DNA of 64,000 nt from Parafrankia discariae (lineage in GTDB: Bacteria; Actinomycetota; Actinomycetes; Frankiales; Frankiaceae): NCBI RefSeq assembly GCF_000373365.1, contig NZ_KB891285.1, positions 1 to 64,000 of the forward strand, given 5' to 3'. The notes below the pieces were generated by a model. That model did no database searches. It saw nothing but the letters and a program-made list of their open reading frames with translations, and was not told the DNA's origin. Below are positions 1 to 10,627 of the stretch, in pieces; the first letter of the stretch is position 1, and each line of letters opens with the position of its first letter. The position numbers and the translations under genes were made by a program.

Positions 1-493
<493 letters not shown>

Positions 494-807
494 GCTCGCC
501 TCCCGTGTCCCGCCGGCGTGGCGGCAGGCCGGCGAGGCCTCCCCGCCTGCGGCGACAGTCCCGAAAAATCCGTGTGGCCGCAGGCGGAACCGGTGCCGAA
601 CAACGCCATCCGGACCAGCCGCGCACAACCCCGACCAGCTCCCGCGGACCGACACCGAACCGGCCCACCACCGGGCTCGGTGATGGGCCGGGCTGGCGCT
701 GGACCCGGGTCCGCACACGTTGTGTCCGCCACCGGTCCTACTGGGGAGGACGGCTCAACTGAGGAGGGCGGCTCAAGGGAAGGGAAGAGAAGGTACGGCG
801 AGGGAGG

Positions 808-2085
808 TCAGTCGTCGCCGAGGCCGGCGGCCTCGAACGCGGACAGCGAGGGCGGGATCGTGGCGGTGGGGCCACCCGTGGCGACCAGGGGGTCGAGGGT
901 CTTCAGCCCGTCGCCGGTGTTGTAGATGACCGTCTCGACATCCGGGTCGAGCAGGCCCTCGTTCAGCAGGCGGCGCAGGCAGGCGACGGTGACGCCGCCG
1001 GCGGTCTCCCCGAAGATCCCCTCGGTGCGGGCCAGCAGGCGGATGCCGTCCACGATCTCGTCGTCGGTGACGTCGGTGATGGCACCGCCGGTGCGGCGGG
1101 CGACGTCGAGGGCGTAGGGGCCGTCCGCCGGGTTGCCGATCGACAGCGACTTGGCGATCGTCGACGGCTTCACCGGGGCGACCGTGTCGGCGCCGCGGGC
1201 GTAGGCCGCCGCCACCGGGTTGCAGCCGGCGGCCTGGGCACCGAAGACCTTGTACGGGGTGGGCTCGACGAGCCCGAGGCGGCCGAGCTCACCGAACGCC
1301 TTGTCGATCTTGGTGAGCAGGGAGCCGGAGGCGATCGGCACCACGACCTGGCCCGGGATGCGCCAGCCGAGCTGCTCGGCGACCTCGTAGCCCAGGGTCT
1401 TCGAGCCCTCCGCGTAGAACGGCCGGACGTTGACGTTGACGAACGCCCATTCGTACTCGCCGGCCAGTTCGCTGCACAGCCGGTTGACGTCGTCGTAGTT
1501 GCCCTTGATCGCGACCAGGGTGCCGCCGTACACGGCCGTCGACACGGTCTTGCCGGCCTCCAGGTCGTGCGGGACGAGCACGACCGAGCGCAGGCCGGCG
1601 GACGCGGCGTGCGCGGCGACGGACTGGGCGAGGTTCCCGGTGGACGCGCAGGCGACGGTGTGGAAGCCGAGCTCGCGGGCGGCGGTGAGGGCCACCGAGA
1701 CGACCCGGTCCTTGAAGGAGTGGGTCGGGTTCGCGCTGTCGTCCTTGACCCACAGGGTGCGCAGGCCGAGCTCGGCGGCCAGGCGCGGGGCGGGTCGCAG
1801 CGGGGTCCAGCCGGCGTCCAGCGAGACCCGCCGCTCGGCGACGTGCCCGGCGGGCAGCAGGCCGACGTACCGCCACAGGTTGGACGGACCGGCCTCGATC
1901 GACGCCCTGGTGACCTTGCGCAGCCGGTCCTCGTCGTAGGAGATCTCGAGTGGGGCGAAACACTCGATACAGACGTGGGTGGGCGACAGTGGGTACGACG
2001 CACCGCAGTGGCGACAGGACAGCGACACGGCGGGGTTGGCGGCGTCCGGGCTCGGGAGAGTGGCGCGCTCGGGCGCGAGAGTCAT
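808..2085 (-). CDS. thrC: Threonine synthase
   Basis: 425-residue PLP enzyme converting O-phosphohomoserine to threonine in the cytosol, the last step of the threonine branch. The N-terminus carries a zinc-ribbon-like pair, C24-x2-C27 and C39-x2-C42. The PLP lysine is K125 in NPTHSFKDRV, followed by the glycine-rich SIGNPADGP region typical of the fold-type II family. The ATG at 2085 follows GAGGAG at an ideal distance. The leader is a SAM-I riboswitch whose closing helix overlaps that ribosome site, so methionine/SAM status should control this gene. In Streptomyces, thrC likewise sits beside groEL2 and the trehalose genes. A related-reaction enzyme of the same fold cannot be excluded, but no competing family fits as well. 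Confidence 0.95.
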   Translation of the reverse strand: MTLAPERATLPSPDAANPAVSLSCRHCGASYPLSPTHVCIECFAPLEISYDEDRLRKVTRASIEAGPSNLWRYVGLLPAGHVAERRVSLDAGWTPLRPAPRLAAELGLRTLWVKDDSANPTHSFKDRVVSVALTAARELGFHTVACASTGNLAQSVAAHAASAGLRSVVLVPHDLEAGKTVSTAVYGGTLVAIKGNYDDVNRLCSELAGEYEWAFVNVNVRPFYAEGSKTLGYEVAEQLGWRIPGQVVVPIASGSLLTKIDKAFGELGRLGLVEPTPYKVFGAQAAGCNPVAAAYARGADTVAPVKPSTIAKSLSIGNPADGPYALDVARRTGGAITDVTDDEIVDGIRLLARTEGIFGETAGGVTVACLRRLLNEGLLDPDVETVIYNTGDGLKTLDPLVATGGPTATIPPSLSAFEAAGLGDD

Positions 2086-2094
2086 GCGAAACTC

Positions 2095-2210
2095 CTCATC
2101 TTCCCCGGGAGCCGGCTGCGTCCCGGGACGGAATTAGCACCTGCCGCGCATGGATGCGTCGGTGGTTGCCGGGGCTTCGCTGGGCCGTTCCCTCTGCCCC
2201 TCTGGATGAG
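2095..2210 (-). promoter_or_regulatory. SAM-I (S-box) riboswitch upstream of thrC
   Basis: On the minus strand all conserved blocks appear in order: CUCAUCCAGAG, GGCAGAGGGA, CGGCCC, GCGAAGCCCCGGCAACC (kink-turn and core), AGGUGCUAAUUCC, and closing GAAGAUGAG. P1 pairs CUCAUC (2210-2205) with GAUGAG (2100-2095). The 3' strand of P1 runs straight into GAGGAG (2097-2092), the thrC ribosome site, so SAM-bound P1 would hide part of it. This suggests translational repression; I see no separate terminator hairpin with a U-run. From 2211 to 2414 I see nothing further. Confidence 0.95.
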
Positions 2211-2414
2211 CCAGATGAAGTTGTCTGTCCGTACTGTAGACCGCGTGCGGACAGGCGTGCACCGGAGTTCCAGTGGTTTGCCGTGTGCCACAGGTGCTTC
2301 GATGACACGTCCTGAGGTGGGTCGCGGCCGGGCAGCGGGGCCGTGTGCCCCCGCCACCTGGGCCGCTGGCCGCCGGCCGCGATCTCGCCGGACCGACACC
2401 AGGGAGCCCGAAGC

Positions 2415-3215
2415 GTGAGCGTTCGCGTGGTCTACACCGATCTCGACGGAACGATGGTGGGCCCGCGGGGCTGCTTCTTCCGGGCCGAGGGCGGCGACAC
2501 CACCCTTGACCCCGCCCGCGCCCTCGTCGACCTGCACGACGCGGGCATCGCGCTGGTGCTGGTCTCCGGGCGGACGAGGCCGCAGCTCGTGGAGGCCGCC
2601 GGGATCTTCGGCGCCGACGGGTTCATCGGCGAGCTGGGCGCGATCGTCGGCTGGAACACCGGGCTCGACAGCGAGATCCTGCGCGGGGCGATGCCCGACT
2701 CGTTCGAGCGGGTGCCGGAGAGCCTGCTCGACGAACTGGTCAAGCTGCACCCCGGTCGCCTGGAGCTGCACACCCCCTGGCACACCGGCCGCGAGGTGGA
2801 CGTCATGCTGCGTGGCCGGATCGACGTCGCCGAGGTGGACGGCTGGCTGGCCGAGTCCGGTTTCGGCTGGCTGAGCATGCGCGACAACGGGCTCATCTCA
2901 CCGGCGCACATGCCCGGTCTCGGGGTGCACCCGCACGTGTACCACCTGGTGCCGGACGGCGTCAGCAAGGGCGACGCCGTCGCGCACGACCTGCGGCGGC
3001 GCGGGGTGGACCCGGCCGAGGCGATCGCCATCGGCGACTCCGCGAGCGACCTCGCGATGGCCCCCTCGGTGGGGCGGATGCACCTGGTGGCCAACGCGGT
3101 ACGCCACCCGGACATCGCCGCGCTGCTCCCGGCCTACGACAACGTGGTGGTCGAGGACGGCCCGCTCGGCGCGGGCTGGGCCACCGCGGTACGCAGCGCA
3201 CTCGCCACCGACTGA
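2415..3215 (+). CDS. HAD-superfamily sugar-phosphate phosphatase (mannosyl-3-phosphoglycerate-phosphatase/Cof-like)
   Basis: 266-residue HAD hydrolase. Motif I is DLDGT with nucleophile D9 and acid D11, motif II is LVSGRT, and motif IV is AIGDSASDLAMAP. A type-II cap lies between motifs II and III. The start chosen is GTG 2415, preceded by AGGGAG at 8 nt; upstream in-frame codons have no ribosome site and look non-coding. It lies directly before otsA, so a role in dephosphorylating a sugar phosphate or sugar phosphoglycerate is likely, but the substrate cannot be read from sequence. It is not the trehalose phosphatase, because a separate otsB is present. Confidence 0.85.
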   Translation: MSVRVVYTDLDGTMVGPRGCFFRAEGGDTTLDPARALVDLHDAGIALVLVSGRTRPQLVEAAGIFGADGFIGELGAIVGWNTGLDSEILRGAMPDSFERVPESLLDELVKLHPGRLELHTPWHTGREVDVMLRGRIDVAEVDGWLAESGFGWLSMRDNGLISPAHMPGLGVHPHVYHLVPDGVSKGDAVAHDLRRRGVDPAEAIAIGDSASDLAMAPSVGRMHLVANAVRHPDIAALLPAYDNVVVEDGPLGAGWATAVRSALATD

Positions 3216-3252
3216 CCGCGCGGGTGGCGCCCCGACAGGGCACCCGATGGCC

Positions 3253-3258
3253 TACGCT
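3253..3258 (+). promoter_or_regulatory. -10 box (TACGCT) for a leaderless otsA transcript
   Basis: TACGCT fits TANNNT and lies 7 nt before GTG 3266. No ribosome site is present, so transcription probably starts on or next to the start codon. Confidence 0.45.
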
Positions 3259-3265
3259 CCGCTGT

Positions 3266-4798
3266 GTGCGTCACATGCCGGGCATCGCGGAGTTCACGGC
3301 GCCCGGGAGCGAGTACCCGGCCCAGGCCGATCTGCTGATCGCGTCGAACCGGGGGCCGGTGTCGTTCGTCGCCGGCGACGACGGTCGTCTGCATCCCCGG
3401 CGTGGCGGCGGCGGTCTGGTCAGCGGCCTGGCCCAGGTCGTGCAGGACGCGCCCGAGGACGGTCGGGAGATCGTCTGGGTCTGCGCGGCCCTGAGCGACG
3501 CCGACCGGCGGGCCGCCCGCTCCGCGCCGGGCGGCCGCATCGACCGCAGCGGCTACGACACCGGCGGCGCCTCGGTGCGGATGCTCGACCTCGACCGGGT
3601 GCTGTTCGACCGTGCCTACAACGCCGTCGCCAACCGGACGCTCTGGTTCGTCCTGCACCTGCTGCACGCCCCGGCGACGGAACCGAGTTTCGGGGCGTCC
3701 TTCCGCGAGGACTGGGCCGCCTACGAGGCCTACAACGCGGCGTTCGCGGACGCGCTGGCCGAGCTGGCCGCGCCGGGGGCGTGCGTGCTCGTGCAGGACT
3801 ACCACCTGACGCTGGTCCCCGCCCGGCTGCGCCAGATGCGACCGGACCTGCGGATAGCCCATTTCAGCCACACGCCGTGGTGCCCGCCGGAGTACTTCCG
3901 GATGCTGCCCGACGACGTGTCCGCGGCGATCCTGCACGGCATGCTCGGGGCGGACCGGCTCGGCTTCCTCGCCCCGGCCTGGTCGGCGGCCTTCCGGGAC
4001 TGCTGCGCCGAGATCCTCGACGCCGAGGTGGTGGGCGACTCCGTCACCGCCGGCGGGCGCACCGTGCGCACCAGCCTGTACCCCCTCGGGGTGGACGCCC
4101 CCGAGCTGCGGGACCGCGCGGCCCGCCCCGACGTGCGCGCCCGCGCGGCCGAGCTGCGCGAGCTGGCCGGGGGCTGCCGCCTGGTGGTCCGGGTGGACCG
4201 CACCGAGCTGTCCAAGAACATCGTCCGTGGCCTGGACGCCTACCGCGAGCTGCTCCGCTCGCACCCGGAGTGGCACGGCCGGGTCATGCACCTGGTCTGT
4301 GCCTACCCGTCCCGCCATGACCTGCCCGAGTACCGCGAGTACACGGCGGCCGTCCAGCGTCTCGCCGCCGAGATCGAGGACGAGTTCGGGACGGACACCT
4401 GGCTGCCGGTACACCTGGAGATCAACGACGACTTCCCGCGCTCGCTGGCCGCCATGACGCTCGCCGACGTCCTGGTGGTGAACCCGATCCGGGACGGGAT
4501 GAACCTGGTCGCCAAGGAGGGGATGGTGGTCTCGGCCGACGGCGGGGTCCTCGTGCTGTCCCGGGAGGCCGGGGCGTGCTCGCAGATGGCCGCCGACGCG
4601 GTCGTGGTGAACCCGTTCGACGTGACGGCCACCGCGGAGGCGATGCACACCGCACTGGTCATGCCGGCGGCCGAGCGGCGCGCCCGGGCCCGGCGGCTGG
4701 CCGCCGTCGCCGGTGAGCTGCCGCCGCGGGCCTGGTTCCAGGCGCAGCTGGACGAGATCCGCGGCCACGCGCCGGCGGAACCGGAGCACGCCGGCTGA
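3266..4798 (+). CDS. otsA: Alpha,alpha-trehalose-6-phosphate synthase (GT20)
   Basis: About 510 residues, the full GT20 length. It makes trehalose-6-phosphate from UDP/GDP-glucose and glucose-6-phosphate in the cytosol. Visible motifs: SNRGPVSF and RRGGGGLVSGL near the N-terminus (sugar and phosphate binding), QDYHLTLVPARLR, HFSHTPWCPPEYFRMLP, VDRTELSKNIVRGL, and the nucleotide-sugar site DGMNLVAKEG. The start is uncertain: GTG 3266 is preferred because a TACGCT -10 box lies 7 nt upstream (leaderless), while ATG 3275 and GTG 3224 are alternatives. It converges with otsB 30 bp downstream; the two encode the OtsAB osmolyte pathway. Confidence 0.95.
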   Translation: MRHMPGIAEFTAPGSEYPAQADLLIASNRGPVSFVAGDDGRLHPRRGGGGLVSGLAQVVQDAPEDGREIVWVCAALSDADRRAARSAPGGRIDRSGYDTGGASVRMLDLDRVLFDRAYNAVANRTLWFVLHLLHAPATEPSFGASFREDWAAYEAYNAAFADALAELAAPGACVLVQDYHLTLVPARLRQMRPDLRIAHFSHTPWCPPEYFRMLPDDVSAAILHGMLGADRLGFLAPAWSAAFRDCCAEILDAEVVGDSVTAGGRTVRTSLYPLGVDAPELRDRAARPDVRARAAELRELAGGCRLVVRVDRTELSKNIVRGLDAYRELLRSHPEWHGRVMHLVCAYPSRHDLPEYREYTAAVQRLAAEIEDEFGTDTWLPVHLEINDDFPRSLAAMTLADVLVVNPIRDGMNLVAKEGMVVSADGGVLVLSREAGACSQMAADAVVVNPFDVTATAEAMHTALVMPAAERRARARRLAAVAGELPPRAWFQAQLDEIRGHAPAEPEHAG

Positions 4799-4828
4799 TC
4801 CGGTTCCTCGCGCCGGGGCGGTTCCCAG

Positions 4829-5716
4829 TCAGGCGCCGAGGCGGTCGGCCAGCACCTCCAGCAGGGTGACCATGCCGGTCGGGCCGCCGACGACCAGGTC
4901 CGCCCGCGCGCGCAGCACGTCGGGCACCTCCGGGCTGTCGCTGCACACGGTGATCGCGCCCAGCCCGCCGGCCCGCAGCTCGTCGACCGCCTCGAAGGCG
5001 GGGAGATCCCCGTAGTCGTCGCCGGCGACCAGGACGGACCGGGCCGCCCGCTCGGCGACGAGCCCGCGCAGGGCCCGGCCCTTGTCGTGACCGGGCGGAC
5101 GCAGCTCCAGGACCCGCTTGCCCGGCGCCGCCTCCAGCCCGTACTCCTCGGCGAGCCTGGTCAGCGCCGGGGTGAGCGCCGCCAGCGCGGCGTCGGGGTC
5201 CGCGGTCCGCCGTACGTGGACGACCAGCGCGTGCCGTTTGTCCTCGACGGACGTCCCGGCCGGGGCGTCGCGCAGCGCGTCCGGCAGGGCCGAGCGCAGC
5301 GCCTCCACCCCGGGCAGCGGTTCCGGGGCGGTGGTCTGCCGGGTCTCGGCGTCCCATCGCTGCAACCCGTACTGGCCGAGGACGAGCAGGCGCCCGAGAT
5401 CGGCGAACCGCTCCGCCCCGGTGAGCTCGAGGACGGCGTCCACCGGCCGGCCGGTGATGATCGCGACGGTGCCGACACACCGGGAGATCCGCCCCAGCGC
5501 GGCCATCGCGCCGGGCGCGGGTACCGCGTCGGAGGGCCGGGAGACGATCGGGGCGAGGGTGCCGTCGTAGTCGAGGGCGACGAGCGCCTTGCCCGGCGTC
5601 GTCAGCAGGGCGGCCAGGCCGGCGCCGCCGGCCAGGGTGCGCGGGGCGGGGGCGGGCTCGGCGGTGGCGCGGGCACCCGCGGGAGCGGGCGGCGAGGGCG
5701 CGGAGGAGTCGGTCAC
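4829..5716 (-). CDS. otsB: Trehalose-6-phosphate phosphatase
   Basis: 295-residue HAD phosphatase that releases free trehalose from trehalose-6-phosphate. Motif I is ALDYDGTLAP (D49 nucleophile, D51), motif II is IITGRP, and motif IV is VAGDDYGDLPAF. The first ~40 residues are a Pro/Ala-rich tail not seen in the core family. GTG 5716 follows GGGAAGGG. It is convergent with otsA, so the two pathway genes do not form one operon. Translation of otsB probably depends on its own promoter within 5717-5762 or on read-through from the LytR_C gene upstream on the same strand. Confidence 0.93.
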   Translation of the reverse strand: MTDSSAPSPPAPAGARATAEPAPAPRTLAGGAGLAALLTTPGKALVALDYDGTLAPIVSRPSDAVPAPGAMAALGRISRCVGTVAIITGRPVDAVLELTGAERFADLGRLLVLGQYGLQRWDAETRQTTAPEPLPGVEALRSALPDALRDAPAGTSVEDKRHALVVHVRRTADPDAALAALTPALTRLAEEYGLEAAPGKRVLELRPPGHDKGRALRGLVAERAARSVLVAGDDYGDLPAFEAVDELRAGGLGAITVCSDSPEVPDVLRARADLVVGGPTGMVTLLEVLADRLGA

Positions 5717-5762
5717 GGTCCCTTCCCGTCACGTGTGAGGGCTGGTGGCTGGTGGGCCGTTG

Positions 5763-6416
5763 TCACGGTTGGTCGTCGGTCGGGAAGTCCCGGGTGACGA
5801 CCAGGATCAGGGTGTCGGTCTCGATGATCCTCGTTTCCGCCCGGGGCACCATCCGCCCGACGCCGGGAACCGTCTCGAGCAGGGTGCGCGCGGCGTCGGC
5901 GTCCTCGGGATCGTAGAAGACGGTGGAAACCGGCACGTTGTACTGGCTCAGGTAGTTGCCGACCCGTTCGACCCGGAAGCCGGCCGCCTCCACCCGGTCG
6001 GCGGCGCTGTCCGCGAGGCCCGCGATCCGGGAGTTGTTCAGCACGACCACGGGCGCGAAGACCTTCGGCGCCCCGGTGCCCGGGGGCGCGGGCGGCTGCG
6101 CCGGGGCGGACTGCGGCGTCGGCGACGGCCGCGGGGCGGGCGTCGGGCTGGGCGACCGGCTCGGGGTCGCCCGCTCCGAGGGCGTCGGGCTGGCGGAGTC
6201 CTCGGGGCGGTCGGCACCCGGGGTGGGCCCGCCCGAGGGGGCGGCGGGCCCACCGGCCACCGCCGGGGCGGCGCCGTCGGAGTCGCCGGAACCGTTGAGC
6301 AGGTTCACCAGCAGAATTCCGGCCAGTACGGCCAGCACGGCCACTCCGGCGGCGCCCGCCATGCGCAGGCGGTCACCACCGGGGTGCCGGGAGAAGTCGT
6401 GGGAGCCTCTGGGCAC
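5763..6416 (-). CDS. LytR C-terminal-domain membrane protein
   Basis: 217 residues: a short cytosolic start, one membrane segment at about residues 18-40 (AGAAGVAVLAVLAGILLVNLL), a Pro/Ser/Thr-rich linker of about 75 residues, then a LytR_C domain beginning VVVLNNSRIAGLADSAADRV and ending in the DTLILVVTRDF strand. The domain is associated with cell-envelope attachment of polymers, but here it has no LCP catalytic domain, so it is an accessory or anchor rather than a ligase. GTG 6416 follows GAGGAG and lies 10 nt after the DUF3263 stop, so the two form an operon. Confidence 0.82.
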   Translation of the reverse strand: MPRGSHDFSRHPGGDRLRMAGAAGVAVLAVLAGILLVNLLNGSGDSDGAAPAVAGGPAAPSGGPTPGADRPEDSASPTPSERATPSRSPSPTPAPRPSPTPQSAPAQPPAPPGTGAPKVFAPVVVLNNSRIAGLADSAADRVEAAGFRVERVGNYLSQYNVPVSTVFYDPEDADAARTLLETVPGVGRMVPRAETRIIETDTLILVVTRDFPTDDQP

Positions 6417-6425
6417 GGGCTCTCC

Positions 6426-7040
6426 TCAGGCGTCGTCGGAACCGTCGTCGCCGGGCTCGCCGGCGTCGTCCACCTGACCGGAGCGGGCGCGCCGGCGTTG
6501 CTCGCGCAGCCGGCGCAGCCGGCGGACGAGCATCGGGTCGGCGGCCAGCGCGGCCGGCGAGTCGATCAGAACGTTCAGGATCTGGTAGTAGCGGGTTGAC
6601 GACAGGCCGAACTCCGCCCGGATGGCGGCCTCCTTGGCACCGGGGTAGCGCCACCACTGACTCTCGAAGGCGAGAACCCGGGCCTCCCGTTCGGTCAGCC
6701 CGTTGCCACCGCGACCGTTGCCACCATGTTCGTGGCCACCGTGCTCGCCGCCACCGTGCTCGCCGCCGCCACGCCCGTTCTCCGCGCGCCCGTTCCCGCC
6801 GGAGCCGCCCGCCCCGCCGCCGGTCGCGCTCCCGCCCGCCGCCCGGTTGGGACCGGACCCGCCCGGCCCGGAACCCGCGGGCCCACGGCCGGTGGGCCTG
6901 GAGCCGGTGGGCCCGGAACCGGTGGGCCTGGAGCCGGTGGGCCTGGTGCCGGTGGGCGCGGAGGCGCTCCGCCCCGGGCGTGGCGGCGAGGCCGGGGCCG
7001 GGACACTTCGGCGCCGGGCCTCGGCAGGGGCGGCGTCCAC
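6426..7040 (-). CDS. DUF3263 protein with a long repetitive N-terminal extension
   Basis: 204 residues. The C-terminal ~85 (LTEREARVLAFESQWWRYPG, then KEAAIRAEFGLSSTRYYQILN) match DUF3263, a small actinobacterial helix-turn-helix-like family of unknown role. The first ~115 residues are low complexity: repeats of the pentapeptide (G/R)PTGS, then Gly/His/Asn-rich stretches. The extension is probably translated, because GTG 7040 has an excellent ribosome site (AAGGAGG, 9 nt away) and no comparable internal start exists. The encoding DNA has four 15-bp tandem units at 6891-6950. In Streptomyces a DUF3263/LytR_C pair also lies near groEL2. Confidence 0.8.
   Translation of the reverse strand: MDAAPAEARRRSVPAPASPPRPGRSASAPTGTRPTGSRPTGSGPTGSRPTGRGPAGSGPGGSGPNRAAGGSATGGGAGGSGGNGRAENGRGGGEHGGGEHGGHEHGGNGRGGNGLTEREARVLAFESQWWRYPGAKEAAIRAEFGLSSTRYYQILNVLIDSPAALAADPMLVRRLRRLREQRRRARSGQVDDAGEPGDDGSDDA
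6891..6950. repeat. Four 15-bp in-frame tandem repeats in the DUF3263 gene
   Basis: Units GGTGGGCCTGGAGCC / GGTGGGCCCGGAACC / GGTGGGCCTGGAGCC / GGTGGGCCTGGTGCC, encoding a pentapeptide repeat on the minus strand. Confidence 0.9.
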
Positions 7041-7237
7041 GCTGGGACCTCCTTGTGGGCCGCCTCGCTACGGAGGCGCTCGAGCGGGCGACACGCACCA
7101 CGGTCGCGTGGTCGCCGCCCACTATTTCACCCTGTGGGTCCGACATCCCCGTTCGTTCCCCTGGCGCGTCGGTCACGCCGCCCCCGTGTGGAGCCGCCCG
7201 GGGGCGCGGGGCCGTCCGGACCGGGCGTGCCCTGCCC

Positions 7238-7243
7238 TACCGT
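7238..7243 (+). promoter_or_regulatory. -10 box (TACCGT) for a leaderless RNHCP transcript
   Basis: TACCGT fits TANNNT and ends 6 nt before GTG 7250; no ribosome site is present. Confidence 0.45.
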
Positions 7244-7631
7244 TGAACGGTGCAACCGCCTGAGGACGGGCCCGGCGCCACCCGGGGCGCCGACGACGGC
7301 CGCCGGTTCGCCCGGACGCCGGAGGACTTCGCGTGCCTGGTGTGCGGCGCCACCGTGCGCGGCGACGGGTACACGAACCACTGTCCCGCCTGCCTCTGGT
7401 CGCGGCACGTCGACGTCAACCCCGGCGACCGGGCGGCGCCGTGCCGCGGGCTGATGCGTCCCATCGGGGTCGAGATGCGCGCCCGCGACACCGTCCTGAC
7501 CCACCGCTGCGAGAGCTGCGGGCACCTGCGGCGCAACCGGACCTCGCCCGCCGACGCCGAGTCGGCGCTGTTCGCGCTGGCCGCCCGGGTCGCGGACGAG
7601 GTGTCCCTGCGCGGCCCGGGCGGCGCCGGTC

Positions 7632-8888
<1,257 letters not shown>

Positions 8889-9121
8889 AGAACACCTCCG
8901 CGGCGCGTCCGGCCACCCGTAACGCGCGGAACGCGCCGTCGGGCTCCGCGCTCACGTGCGCAACGCGCACCGTGGAGTGACTCCTGCTGTCGGTAGCAGG
9001 TACGTGGGCTCGAGTCACGTAACCGCTGGTGTGACGCTAGGTAGCGCAGCGTACTCGCATGGCTACGACTGTCCCACGCCGGTACCGCGCTCGCCGCCGC
9101 GACCGGTACCTTCCGGGGATC

Positions 9122-10627
9122 GTGAGGAGCTCGGGAGAGGCAGGGCCGACAGGACGGACCCGCGGCCCGGTACGTGGCCTGGCGCGCTGGCGCGCGGCCC
9201 TGCGCCGACGGCCGCTGGCCGTCACCTGGGTCCTCAGTCGGGCTCTGCTGCTCACCCTGGCGCTGGCCGGCCAGGTTTTCGGTGCCCAGCAGAGCGTGCT
9301 CGGCGACGTCGATCTCTACCGGGAGTGGGGCCACACGCTCGTCGGTGACGGGACGGTGCCCGGGGACGAGAAATGGCAGTACCCGCCGGGCGCGGCGGTC
9401 GTCCTGGCCCTGCCCGCGGTGCCGCGCGAGCTGGCCGGCGTCCCGTACGAGGTGTCCTTCTACCTGCTGATGCTCGTCGTGGACGCGCTGGTCACCCGGG
9501 CGCTGGCCCGCCGCTCACCCACGGCGGCCCGCTACTGGCTGCTGGCCACGCTCGCCCTCGGCCCGGTGCTGCTGACCCGGTTCGACCTGGTGCCGGCGGC
9601 GGCGGTGCTGGCCGCGCTCCTCGCTCTGGGCGGCTCCGCGCCCGGTGGGCCCCCCGGCCCCGGCTCCGGTTCCGGCCCCGGCCCCGGCGACGGCCGGTTC
9701 GGCCGGTTCGGTGGCTGGGTGGCGCTGGGTGTGGCGGTGAAGGTGTGGCCCGGGTTGCTCCTGGTGGCGCTGGGACGACGCGGGCTGACCCGCCCGGGCT
9801 CCTCGGTACCGGGCCGGGTGGCGCGGATCGTGGCGGGCGCGGGCGGGACGGCCGCCGTCCTGGCCGCCGTCCTGGCGCTCGCCGGCTGGTGGCGGGGCGC
9901 GCTGGGGTTCCTGGACGCGCAGAGCGCGCGCGGCCTGCAGATCGAGGCGGTGCCGGCCACCCCGTTCGTCGTGGCCCGGATGTTCGGGATCGGCTCCGCC
10001 CCGGAGTACTCCTACGGGTCGCTCCAGTTCGACGGCGGGCTCGCCAGGGCGGTGGCGACGGCCTGCTCGCTCGCCGAGGTGATCGTGATCGCCGCCGCGG
10101 TCCTGTGGTGGTGGGCGCGCCGGACCGCCGGCCCGACAGCGGACGCGGAGGGCACATCATCCGTCGCGGAACGTGGTCTCGTGCTGGTCCTGATGGTTGT
10201 GGTCACCTCACGGGTGCTCAGCCCGCAGTACCTGGTCTGGCTGCTCGTCCTCGCCGCCGCCGCCAGCCGTCCGTCCACCGCCGGGCCACGTGGCCGGAAG
10301 GTCGACGCGGCGGGGCTGCTCGCCGTCTGCGCCGTGCTCTCGCAGGTCGTCTACCCGTGGCGTTACAACGACGTCGTGCAGGGGCGGGTCGTCGGCGGGT
10401 TGCTGCTGGTCGCGCGCAACGCCGTGCTCGTCACCGCGGCGTGGTACGCGCTCCGGGCCGCGGCCCGGGAATCGCCCGGCGCCGGACAGCCGCCACCGTC
10501 GCCGCTGACAACGCTGCCACCAGCACCACCGCCAGCGCGACGCCGAGCAGCGGGTAGGTCCGGCCGAGCAGTCGCCAGGTGGCGGCGAGCGGCGACAGCG
10601 TCGCGAGGCACAACCACACCGACGTGA
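9122..10627 (+). CDS. GT87-like membrane glycosyltransferase (DUF2029 family)
   Basis: About 501 residues with roughly ten hydrophobic segments. Early in the protein, DVDLYREWGHTLVGDG followed by KWQYPPGAAV matches the GT-C/GT87 pattern of polyprenol-phosphate-mannose-dependent mannosyltransferases, in which an acidic residue in the first extracytoplasmic loop is catalytic. It would add mannose to a lipid or polysaccharide outside the membrane. The start is uncertain: GTG 9122 has a -10-like TACCTT 9 nt upstream, and ATG 9059 would add 21 Arg-rich residues without a ribosome site. The Pro-rich last ~45 residues are encoded antisense to the end of the next gene. Confidence 0.78.
   Translation: MRSSGEAGPTGRTRGPVRGLARWRAALRRRPLAVTWVLSRALLLTLALAGQVFGAQQSVLGDVDLYREWGHTLVGDGTVPGDEKWQYPPGAAVVLALPAVPRELAGVPYEVSFYLLMLVVDALVTRALARRSPTAARYWLLATLALGPVLLTRFDLVPAAAVLAALLALGGSAPGGPPGPGSGSGPGPGDGRFGRFGGWVALGVAVKVWPGLLLVALGRRGLTRPGSSVPGRVARIVAGAGGTAAVLAAVLALAGWWRGALGFLDAQSARGLQIEAVPATPFVVARMFGIGSAPEYSYGSLQFDGGLARAVATACSLAEVIVIAAAVLWWWARRTAGPTADAEGTSSVAERGLVLVLMVVVTSRVLSPQYLVWLLVLAAAASRPSTAGPRGRKVDAAGLLAVCAVLSQVVYPWRYNDVVQGRVVGGLLLVARNAVLVTAAWYALRAAARESPGAGQPPPSPLTTLPPAPPPARRRAAGRSGRAVARWRRAATASRGTTTPT

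Noticed and set aside
3134-4789. Long minus-strand open frame opposite otsA
   Set aside because: GC-rich DNA leaves the antisense of a real gene open. Its product is Arg/Gly/Pro/Val-rich with no domain, and otsA has all family motifs.
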